Shown: piece by piece, positions 20,784 through 31,147 of the stretch
Layout: the number at the start of each line of letters is the position of its first letter
Position numbering within the stretch: position 1 is the stretch's first letter
From: Microstegium vimineum
Taxonomy: Eukaryota; Streptophyta; Magnoliopsida; Poales; Poaceae
Length of the DNA: 64,000 nt
Assembly (NCBI GenBank): GCA_022036555.1
Contig: CM039126.1
Location: 15,781,263-15,845,262 of the forward strand
Direction: 5' to 3'
Notes under the pieces: generated by a model
What the model saw: the letters and a program-made list of their open reading frames with translations, nothing else
What the model was told of the DNA's origin: nothing
Databases searched by the model: none
Translations under genes and position numbers: made by a program

Positions 20784-22277
20784 TGAAAGGATCAAGATGC
20801 CCAAGAGGGGGGGGTGAATTGGGCTTATTTCAAATTTTTAAAGAAAATATGAAATCCTATCAAGTGCCAATCACCCCGTGCCTAACGATTTGTGTGCCTT
20901 AGACTATGAAAGCGGTAGCAAGCCAAGGAAAGAGAAAACACCCTACACAATTCTAGTATGAATTGAAGAACAAGTACAGAATGTAATGCGGTATGAAAGA
21001 GCTAGGGAAAGAGATTCTTGACACGGCGACGTTTTGCCGAGGTATCGAGGAGTCGACACTCCCCCCTGGTCCTCGTTGGAGCACCTCGCAAGGTATTTCT
21101 CCCCCTCAATCCTGCGCAAGGGATGAGTGCTCTCTACGGGCTGGTTCTTCGCCACTCAGGCTCGGTGAACCGCCCACAACTGATCACATGTCGATGGAGA
21201 AGGGCCACCGACAATCCTCCGGCGATCACCTTCCTCCCAAGAACCACCGGACCGTCCAGGTGATGTCGATCACCAAGAGTAACAAGCCTTGATCTTCACT
21301 TGACTCACTCAAGCTTCACAACTAGAGTGGATGCACACTTGAACTCTTGGATGAACTAGAGGAGAGAAAGATGGATGGATTCGCAAATCACTCTCTGTCT
21401 CTAGGGCTCTTGCTCTCTTCCCAACCTTCTCAAAGCAATCAGCAAACCAAATGAGCAAAGGCAAGGTGGGAGAGAAAGGGGTAAGCTATTTATAGCCCCC
21501 ACACACTTAGCTCTCGGACTGAGAAAAACAGGCATTTTAAGTTGGCGACAAACGCTCCGTCGCTAGCCCCAACGGCTAGAACCTGTTCACGTCAGCAGGC
21601 GATGGACGCTGAGCCCCAGCATCCGGCGCCAACTGGCTGCTCTCGGGTTTCTGAGAAAATATTCCTGGACGCTCACGAGCGTCCGGCGCCCATGCGACAG
21701 ACGCGTCCGTCGCAGACTAGCCTTCTCTGGAGCTCTCTGCTGGCTCGACAGACGCTGTGTCATGCTGATGCCAGCATCCGACGCCAGCGTCCGACGCGCC
21801 AGACAGCGTCCGGCGCCTCTGGCCTTAGCGTCTGACGCCCAGAAACTGGCTCTCTCAACTTCGGTTTTCGCCGCGATGAATATGGAAGTTGTTCTAGGCT
21901 ATCTTACGGTCACCATAGGATTGCTTAGAGCTAAGGATGTCAAGTGTGGACCACACCTAAGTCATGAAGCTCTCCTAAGTCAAGCTACTAGTCTAGACCC
22001 CCCTTGATAGTACGGTCAAAGATCAAATAAAGCCCTATCCAATTCTAAGTGCCCTTCATCTCCTTATGGCACCTAGACCTGTCATTCTAGGGTCTTCATC
22101 ATGTCGTCTTTGAAATCCGAAATGATATCCATCTTGGGGGCTAAGTGATAACCATTTACGCCCATTCATGTTGATCACTATGACTAAGCTACGCTTAGCC
22201 TCTGCAAAACACACGTTAGCCATAATAATCTTTAACTTGTCGTTAATCACCGAAACCAATAGGGCCATGATTCTTCA
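20784..22277 (-). repeat. 3' LTR of Sirevirus element 1
   Basis: 1494 bp, starting TGAAAGGATCAAG and ending GATTCTTCA. It is collinear with the LTR at 29611-31147 except for a shorter GCGTCCGRCGC-rich patch near 21541-21841. TATAAATA on the minus strand lies near 21489. Confidence 0.93.
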
Positions 22278-22758
22278 ATCTCACTCTTTTTGGTGATTGA
22301 CGACAATAACTCCTCGATTATGGATATAAGAGTGAAAGATTAGGACTTCAAGTGACTTGGGTGGGTTGAGTAAGGGTTAGTGAATAAGAGAGAACAATAC
22401 TTGCTCATCCAAACCAAGCCACAAACATGGTACTCAAGAATGTGAAATAGAATCGGAGTACCTCATGATATTCTCACAAATGAATCGGAGTATGGTGCGG
22501 AAGCTCAAATACCATTAGATCATAGAGACATATCATGAAACAAGTGACAACTCACAAGATATATTAGAGAAAGCATAAGAGTTTGTCACACACAACCATC
22601 AACCATATCATCCACCACACATAGACATAAGTGCATAAAAGTAGACATGATGCATGAGAATGGGGAAGAAAAAACACACAAGTAACTCCAAATCCCTCCC
22701 CCTATCTCTGATACTCGACTACCCTCTCTCCCCCTTTGGCGCCAAGCACCAAAAAGCT
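22278..22758 (-). other. Sirevirus 1 3' untranslated region with polypurine tract
   Basis: On the minus strand AAAAAGAGTGAGAT abuts the 3' LTR (22278-22291), as a polypurine tract should. The rest is AT-rich and noncoding. Confidence 0.7.
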
Positions 22759-25471
22759 CTAAGCACCTGGAGCATCTGGAGCGTCTGGAGCTAAAGCACT
22801 TGGCTGACGAGCGCGGAGGTCGAACTGGGAGTAGTTGGGGCTCGAATCACTGTCACCATCTGCTGCCTGACCCTCTGAAGCTGGCGCTTTCTGTGTAGCG
22901 GTCTGGGTAGGCTCAACTGATGCTGACTCGGTGACAAGCTCGGCTGACTCTGGAGCAACTGCTGACTTTACAGGCTCCCCCTGAGGCTCAGCTGGTGCCT
23001 TTGACGGTCCTACCTCGGTAGATGCGGGCACTGCGACCCGACGAGCGTAAACGCAAGGCTGAGGGGATGGAGTCACAACTAACTTGACAAGAGAAACTGC
23101 TGACACTAACTCAGCTGGCAGACCCTCTGACTGGGCTGGTGTCGCAAACTCAACTTCCTCTGCTGCTACTGAGGTGGCATCGGTCTGAACCGTAGCAGGA
23201 GGAGTGGTGACTGTCTGAGCTGACTGATCCGATGCGATCTCTGACGAGGCGACTGAGGAGAGGTGAGTGCCTGTCGCTGGAAGATCACCCTGAGCCTCTG
23301 CTACTGGAGTGTTAGGCTGAGCTGCTGGAACTGGAGAATCCTCTCCGGTGATCTCTCTGTATGAGGCAGTGAGGTCTTGAGTCGCCTTAGCAAGTGTGGC
23401 TCCCCGGGTAGGTGATGAATCCGGTCTGGTAAGCAGGTGAAGTTGGTGCCTGACTCTGAAGTCCTCCAGACGGTAATGCTGGAGTAGGCACCACAACCAC
23501 TGAAGTCTGCTGGGGCTACAAGGTAAACTGCTGCTGCTGGGAGGTCTCTGGTAAAACTAGCTGTGGTGTCAAAGATGGACCGGAGCTGGACCCAAGGAGC
23601 CGACTGAGTAGCTCTGTCTGCTATCACTGCACCTCGGCCTGCTGCCTCTAGAAGACCAGGAACTGTAACTGAAACTCGTCTTGCCGAGCCTGTGCCTGAG
23701 CCTGAGCTGCTAGCTGCTGAGCTGTAAGCCTCCTGACCTCCTCAGCTCGCCTCCTCTGCTCTTCTGCCTGACGAGACTGCCCCTCCTGTATCCTCGTAAG
23801 GATGGTAAGTATGGTGGCCTCTGAGGAACCTGAGGTTGGAGCTGGAGCTGAACCTGACCCACCGACCTCATGGTCGTGAGACCGGGGTGCGTACTCTGGA
23901 ATAGGTCTATAATCATCATCAGAGCTGTCGGAAGCTAAGACATCATGATAAGAATCATCGGCAGCAGCATCAATCTGAGCATCCAACTCTGCAAGCTCGG
24001 CCTCTACTAGGCCCTGAACAGTAGTGTCCTGCTGCTCCTCTAATTGTGGCGGTACTCCTGTCTGGTGGGTATGAGGACCCTGACGCCTCAGACGACCTCT
24101 GCCACTATGACTCACCAGCTGACTCATGTTATACTCTGGAAACACTGTGTCAGAGCGAGTGAGTGTGGTGAGATATGACACATAACCACCACGAGACACA
24201 AGCAGAAAAGAGATCCAGTGCACATACTGCAACTGCCAGTGACCTTTGAACCCTGAGGCTATAATGTCCTCCATCTCGCTGATAATCAAGTCCCAAAGGT
24301 CAAACTTGTCCATCCGGACTAGGTGAGCTAGGAGCCAAAGCTATAGGTGTGTCAGAGTCTCACGGGCTCATGCTCTAGGAAGTATAGTCCTCCTGATAAC
24401 CTCGTTCAGGATCCGGGCAGTCGGCGTGAGGTCACGAACGCTGCGACTGGAACCCTCACCGAACGGCTCTCTAAAGCAAGGACGGACGAAGTCAACTGAG
24501 GGCACATTCCCCTCGTGAGGACGTCGAGGGGCCTCCTGATCCTCGTAGCACAAGCTGTGGATCCTCGTGTCTGACTGCTCGAGGTGGAAGATCTCTCTGA
24601 ACCGAGTGTCGAAGATCCTCACATCCTTGCCCTTGAAGGCAAAATGGATGAACTTGTGATCCGGAGAGACCCATAGAGAAGCATAAAACTGTCTGACCCA
24701 ATCCTCCTGATATGTCCCAATCCTGCCAACCAATCTTGTTAGCCCCTGAAGATACTCGAGATGCTAGGCTATCTCTAGACCACCGACCTCAATGATTGAC
24801 TAAAGAGGGCACACGCGGTGAGCTCGAAGCGGTGCACGGGTCTGAACATATCCTCTATAGAAGTCCTCATGCACTGTGGTATAGAAGTCTGGACTGGCAT
24901 GGGGGTCTCTAGCTGCTGGAAACCACGTCTGGAAATTGGCAAACCTCATCTGCTGGATTTGCTTCACTGACAGAGCTGTAACCTGGTGCCTCACTGGATC
25001 TGGCAGACTGGAGTGTGGCAGAGGTCTGTTGTTGCGCCGTGAACCATCGGGCCTAGGAGGAGGCTCCGAACCACGAGCACATGTAACACGTCGAGACATC
25101 AACTCTTGAACTGATGAATGCCCTGAAGGGTCTGCCTGCTCTGTCTCCTCTGGCTCTGTAGCCTCTCAGGGCTCTGTCTCTGGCACTATCTCCTCCTCAG
25201 CACGAGCAGTGGACCCACGATGCGCTCCACGGTGAGGTGGTGAACCAATCCTCAAGCCGGCGCGACGTCCACCCTGCTCAGCTATCTCTGCTGCTCTTAC
25301 CGCTGCGAGGGCTGCCACTGAATCCGGATCCATCATCGGCCTCTTCCTCTTCTTCACAATGAGCTTCTTCTTGCCCTTGTCCTGGTCGGTGAGTGGACGA
25401 CGTGGAGGTGGAGGGTCACTGCCACCACCGGGAACGGGACCAACGTTCTTCGTGCATGCCATCACTGTCAC
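22759..25471 (-). pseudogene. Sirevirus extra ORF region (envelope-like), broken
   Basis: Successive minus-strand fragments at 25471-25166, 25102-24800, 24733-24368, 24313-23648 and 23496-22759. Visible parts: a basic/Pro-rich start, WVRQFYASLWVSPDHKFIHF, VHWISFLLVSRGGYVSYL, a Gln/Ala/Arg coiled coil (EEQRRRAEEVRRLTAQQLAA) and a Ser/Ala/Val-rich acidic tail. The same order is seen in Sirevirus 2 at 43912-46712. Many Sireviruses carry an extra ORF here, between RNase H and the 3' LTR, called envelope-like. I see no convincing signal peptide or membrane anchor, so the name refers to position only. Confidence 0.6.
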
Positions 25472-26076
25472 AATGAATCAACTGCCAATCAAGAACAACT
25501 GACACTGTCAAGCAATCAACCTCTGAGACTGCCTCTGATCAACCAAACTGCCTCCTGACAATCCCAAACACACACAAGAATGGCTCGACGGCCCTGGACT
25601 GTCCTCTCGAGGCTTTTCCTCATTCCATACTCGTGGGCTTTGCCCCGAGTTCACTGCCAACTGCTCAAGCTGTACGATAGATAGATAGGGATATATAACA
25701 TTATAAGCACATAATCTAGAGATAAGAGAGACTATGAAAGGAAGCATGAATTTAGATAAGAGAGTAGATCGTTGTTGTCATTCCATACCTCAAACTAGGG
25801 GTGACACAAAAGAGTAAGGTAAGAAACCTCGATCAAAGTCAAGTCACAGTCCGCAAACCTAAACAAGGAACAAGAGATGAGCAAATTTAGGATTTAGGTG
25901 GAATTTGGTGGATGGATTAGAGCAAAGATCAGGGTTAATGCAGTGCAAAGAGTCACCTTGAAAGGGAAAGCAGGGATCCACTTGAGGAGGGGAACTCCCG
26001 AAGAAGAACCACCTCCAAACACCCGGAAGAATGAAATATCCGGTTTCTTCCCATTCACAAGCTCATAGGGGGTCTT
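25472..26076 (-). other. Sirevirus 1 junction between truncated integrase and extra ORF
   Basis: No coding content. The integrase frame leaves family similarity near 26040-26077 (KTPYELVNGKKPDISFF block, cut by a stop). The sequence beyond does not match the RT-RH region of Sirevirus 2, so the pol deletion point lies here. Confidence 0.5.
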
Positions 26077-27156
26077 CTAGAGAAGCCTTTGGACAAATAG
26101 CCGGTTGGCCGCATAGCATGCGGTGTTGATTGCTTGAGCCCAAAACTTCTCGGGGGTGTTGTACTCATCAAGCATGGATCTAGCAAGAGTGATTAGAGTC
26201 CGGTTCTTCCTCTCAACTACACAATTTTGTTGTGGAGTATATGTGGCGGACACTTCATGCTTGATGTCAACTTCATCACAATAGTCTTCAATGTTGGTGT
26301 TCACAAACTCGGTCCCATTGTCACTTCTAATTTTCTTGATCTTCACATCAAATTCATTTTGTGCTCTAGTTGCAAACTTCTTGAAAACTTCGGTTGTCTC
26401 TCCCTTGTCTTGAATAAAGAATACCCAAGTGTACCTAGAGTAGTCATCAACTACCACCAAGCAAAAGAGATTGCCTCCAAGGCTAGCATAAGTGGTAGGT
26501 CCAAATAGATCCATGTGGAGTAGCTCTAGAACTCTTGAGGTTGACATGAAAGCTTTGGTTGGATGAGTGTTTGCCACTTGCTTGCTGGCTTGACATGCAC
26601 TATAAAGTTTGTCATTCTCAAACACCACATCCTTAACCCCTCTGACCAATTCCTTCTTGACAAGCTTCTTCAAGGTTGACATGCCCACATGTGCTAATCT
26701 TCTATGTCATAGCCAACCCAAAGAACTCTTGGAGAATATACATGTTTGCATGTTAGCTTCATTTGAGGTGAAGTCCACTAGATAGAGATTGTTGTGCCGA
26801 AACCCCTTGAATATCAATGATGAATCTTCAATCTTGGTCACAACTACCTCATTTGGAGTGAAGAGACATTGGAACCCGAGATCACAAAGTTGACCAACCG
26901 ATAGCAAGTTGAAGCTCAAAGATTGCACTAACAAGACATTTGAGATTGATTGATCATTGGAGATAGCCACTTTGCCAAGCCCTTAAACTTTTCCCTTTGA
27001 ATTATCCCCAAATGTAATCTTGTCTTGATTTGCACAATCCTCATCAAGTGTGGTGAACATCCGGGGGTCGCCGATCATATGTTGTGTGCAACCACTATCA
27101 ATTACCCAATGGCTACCACCGGTCTTGTAGTTCACCTACACACAAGTAACTTGGAG
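26077..27156 (-). pseudogene. pol: Sirevirus 1 protease and integrase
   Basis: The minus strand shows the Copia protease active site (WVIDSGCTQHM), the GAG-pre-integrase block (HRRLAHVGMSTLKKLVKKE) and the integrase core with its three acidic positions (HMDLFGPT, IRSDNGTEF, VVERKNRT). In the last block the conserved Gly of PQQNG is Cys. Stops interrupt the frame near 27138, near 26983, at 26708-26710 and at 26077. Without RT and RNase H it cannot support retrotransposition. Confidence 0.85.
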
Positions 27157-29558
27157 TTAAGCTATTTGTTTGGGAACCCACACATTGCGAGGACCCATAG
27201 CCTTGTCAACCAACTCCTTAGCAACCCACAACACTTTAGTCTTGTTCTTCATGGGTGGACCAAGAAACACCACAAGTGGTCTACCCTTAGAGTCCTTGTT
27301 GATGACAAAGTGTGCATCATGAGAAAATGGCCTTGTGTGCTTGGGCAAGGTCTTGGGAGGTGGTGTCTTGCATTGGAACTCAAGATGACCAACTTGTCCA
27401 CATCCAAAGCATCTTCTAAGCTTGGGCTTTGGCTTTTCTTGATTGTAGCCATTGTACTTGTTCTTGTAGTAATTCTTTGCTTCAATCTTGACCTTGGCCT
27501 TCATCACTTGGTTCTCCTTGAACCCAATGCCCATCTTGCCATTCTTCATCATGGTGTTCATCAAGAGCTCACTTTGGAGGTTGTGTCCCTTGGTGAACTT
27601 CTCCAAACCACTTGCTAGCTTGATCTTCTCATTCTTGAGCTTTGCATTTTCTTCTCTAAGTGTGTTGATCAAGGTAGAGGCATCCTTATCATCTTCCTTG
27701 GCCGACTTGATAGTGAAGGGCTTGTTTTCCTTGAGGTTGATTAGCTCTTCCTTAAGCTTTGAGTTCTCTTCCCTCATCTTCACATAGTCATCATACTTGT
27801 CGGCTTCAACTATCTTCTTGCCCTTGCACTTAGCTTTTTCCTCACTAGCAACTTCATCAAGCAAGTCCTCACAAGAAGTAGCACTACACACTTAACAACC
27901 GGGTTAATAACAACATGTGTAGCAAGATCATGTGTAAGCAATTCATTAGCTACCACAAGTGTGCCATGTTCATTTTTCACTTAGTTGTAGTCATCTTTTA
28001 GCAAGTTATAGCTTGTTTGGAGCTCTTGTGTTGACCTCTCAAGCTTATCATGTTTCTCATTAGTTTGCTTAAGAGAGGCTTTGAGCTCCCTAGTGCTAGA
28101 TGTGAGAGTGTTATTCTCAAGCTTCAAAACATCATTAGCACTAGACAAGGCATCAAGCTTAGCATGCAAGTTTTCTTGTATCACAAGAAGTTTGTCATTT
28201 TTAGCTTTGTACTTCCTTATGATGTCCGAGTATTTGTTGCAAATTTTAATTACTTCATCATAGGAAGGTGCTTCTTCATCATCACTCTCATCACTAGAGG
28301 AAACATCACCATCATCCTCTTTTTGTACCTTCTTCTCACCTTTATCCATGAGGCATAGGTGTGTAGAGGATGAGCCCAGTGATGAAGGAGGAGGTGGCGG
28401 TGGAGTAGAAGAACCAATCACTAATGCGGCCAACTTCTCTTCTTCACTCTCATCATCAGAGGAGTCACTTGAGTCCTCAATGTCGATGAGCCAATCACCA
28501 ACAATATAAGCCTTGCCATCCTTCTTCTTCTAGAAGTTGAAGTTCTTCTTCTTGTAAGGCTTATCTTCCTTCTTGTCATCTTCACTTGAATCATCTTGTG
28601 CACCCTTCTTGTTCTTGTAGTTCTTGAACTTATTGTTCTTGAACTTGTCTTTCTTCTCTTCGGTGCATGTATGAGCTAGATGACCAAGAATGCCACAATT
28701 GTAGCACTTCATTTGGGAGATTGGCTTCCTTGAAGAGCTTGTGAAGAATTTCTTCTTCTTTGAGTCAAACTTGACTCCATTCTTGTTTAGCCTCTTCAAC
28801 ATCTTGGTGGTCTTCTTCACCATGAGAGCGATGTTGTCTTCATCATCTTCATCACTTGAGTCCTCAACCACCAATTGGATTTTTCACTTCTCTTTAGTGG
28901 AAGCTTTGAGGGCCAAGTCTTTCTTCTCCTCCTTCTCTTTGTCTTTCTTCTTGGAGGAGGATGAAGAGCCTCTATCACCAATCTTCATGTACATCTCATG
29001 AGCATTGATCTTACCCAACACTTGTGTCAGTGTAGATGTTGAGAGATCTCCTTGGTGAAGCATGGTGACGATGTGGCTATACTTGTCGATTGGCAAGACA
29101 CAAAGAATCTTGTGCACCACATCCGACGGAGACATTTGGGTGAGACCAAGGCCATTCAATTCCTCTACAAAAATGTTAAGACATGAATACATCTCATTAG
29201 CATTTTCATTTGAGAGCATGGTAAAGGAATTCAACTTAGCCATGGCCAAGTGGTAGCGCTCCTCACGCTCACACTTGGTCCCTTCGTGTAGTGCACAAAA
29301 GTTTGTCCAAACATCATGCGCGGTTTTTCAATTCCGCACACAGTTGAACACATCCTTGAAAATGCCACAGAAAAGAATGTTCTTTGCCTTAGCATTGTTC
29401 TTCTCAAAGAAGGGATCCTCGACGAACACCGATCCGCCTATGGTGGCGGCTTTGTGAACGCCAACATCCACGACCTCAAGGTAGGCCTCCATCCGCACTT
29501 TCCAATAAGGAAAATCATCCCCATCAAACATGGGTGGCGGTCCATCCCCATGGGACAT
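27157..29558 (-). pseudogene. gag: Sirevirus 1 gag, broken
   Basis: The start ATG (29558) gives MSHGDGPPPMFDGDDFPYWK, the Opie/Ji-type gag start. Pieces follow at 29558-29328, 29249-28884, 28874-28530, 28433-27981 and 27891-27157. They contain the UBN2-like capsid block (NEMYSCLNIFVEELNGLGL), a first CCHC knuckle (CYNCGILGHLAHTC), long Lys/Glu/Asn coiled coils and a second knuckle (CFGCGQVGHLEFQC). A long coiled-coil region between two knuckles is characteristic of Sirevirus gag. Each gap is a stop or frameshift. Confidence 0.88.
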
Positions 29559-29595
29559 CTTGCTCTAGGCGGTGAAGCCTAATTTAGAGCAACAA

Positions 29596-29608
29596 GACTC
29601 CGATACCA
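29596..29608 (-). other. Primer-binding site of Sirevirus 1
   Basis: On the minus strand TGGTATCGGAGTC sits two bases inside the 5' LTR. It is one substitution away from the standard initiator-Met tRNA complement TGGTATCAGAG used by Copia elements. Confidence 0.8.
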
Positions 29609-29610
29609 TT

Positions 29611-31147
29611 TGAAAGGATCAAGATGCCCAAGAGGGGGGGGGGTGAATTGGGCTTATTTCAAATTTCTAAAGCAAATATGAAATCCTATCAAGTGCCAAT
29701 CACCCCGTGCCTAACGATTTGTGTGCCTTAGACTATGAAAGCGGTAGCAAGCCAAGGAAAGCGAAAACACCCTACACAATTCTAGTATGAATTGAAGAAC
29801 AAGTATAGAATGTAATGCAGTATGAAAGAGCTAGGGAAAGAGATTCTTGACACGGCGATGTTTTGCCGAGGTATCGAGGAGTCGACACTCCCCCTAGTCC
29901 TCGTTGGAGCACCTCGCAAGGTATTGCTCCCCCTCAATCCCACGCAAGGGATGAGTGCTCTCTATGGGCTGGTTCTTCGCCACTCCGGCTCGGTGAACCG
30001 CCCACAACCGATCACAAGTCGACGGAGAAGGGTCGCCGACAATCCTTCGGCGATCACCTTCCTCCCAAGCACCACCGGACCGTCTAGGTGATGTCGATCA
30101 CCAAGAGTAACAAGCCTTGATCTTCACTTGACTCACTCAAGCTTCACAACTAGAGTGGATGCACACTTGAACTCTTGGATGAACTAGAGGAGAGAAAGAT
30201 GGATGGATTCGCAAATCACTCTCTCTCTAGGGCTCTTGCTCTCTTCCCAACCTTCTCAAAGCAATCAGCAAACCAAATGAGCAAAGGCAAGGTGGGAGAG
30301 AAAGGGGTAAGCTATTTATAGCCCCCACACACTCAGCTCTCGGGCTGAGAAAAACAGGAATTTTAAGTTGGCGACGGACGCTCCGTCTCTAGGAAACAGA
30401 CGCTCCGTCGCTAGCCCCAACGGCTAGAACCTAATCACGTTAGCAGGCGACGGACGCTCCGTCGCTTGGCGATGGACGCTGAGCCCCAGCGTTTGGCGCC
30501 AACTGGCTGCTCTCGGGTTTCTGGGAAAATATTCCCGGACGCTCGCAAGCGTTCGACGCCCATGCGACAGACGCGTCCATCGCAAACTGGCCTTCTCTGG
30601 AGCTCTCTGCTGGCTCGACGGACGCTGCGTCATGCTGACGCCAGCGTTCGGTGCCAGCGTCTAGCGCGCCAGACAACGTCCGGCGTCTTTGGCCTTAGCG
30701 TCCGACGCCCCGAAACTAGCTTTCTCAACTTCGGTTTTCGTCGCGATGAATATGGAAGTTGTTCTAGGCTATCTTACGGTCACCATAGGCTTGCTTAGAG
30801 TTAAGGATGTCATGTGTGCACCACACCTAAGTCATGAAGCTCTCCTAAGTCAAGCTACTAGTCTAGACCCCCCTTGATAGTACGGTAAAAGATCAAATAA
30901 AGCCCTATCCAATTCTAAGTGCCCTTCATCTCCTTATGGCACCTAGACCTGTCATTCTAGGGTCTTCATCATGTTGTCTTTGAAATCCGAAATGATATCC
31001 ATTGTGGGGGCTAAGTGATAACCATTTACGCCCATTCATGTTGATCACTATGACTAAGCTACGCATAGCCTCTGCAAAACACACGTTAGCCATAATAATC
31101 TTTAACTTGTCGTTAATCACCGAAACCAATAGGGCCATGATTCTTCA
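29611..31147 (-). repeat. 5' LTR of Sirevirus element 1
   Basis: 1537 bp, the partner of 20784-22277. It is longer because of extra GACGGACGCTCCGTCGC-type units near 30366-30480. A minus-strand TATAAATAG (30312-30320) should start the element RNA. The target duplication CCACT follows at 31148. Confidence 0.93.

Larger units (their letters stand above)
20784..31147 (-). mobile_element. Sirevirus (Copia, Opie/Ji-like) element 1, internally deleted
   Basis: 10,364 bp bounded by TGAAAGG...ATTCTTCA LTRs and a perfect CCACT target duplication. Minus-strand order: 5' LTR 29611-31147, iMet-type primer site, gag with two zinc knuckles, protease, integrase core, then directly the extra (envelope-like) ORF region, polypurine tract and 3' LTR 20784-22277. 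Most of pol after the integrase core (RT, RNase H) is missing. It inserted into the last exon of the FAR1 transposase pseudogene. Annotated as a degraded genomic copy; every ORF region carries stops or frameshifts. Confidence 0.92.
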
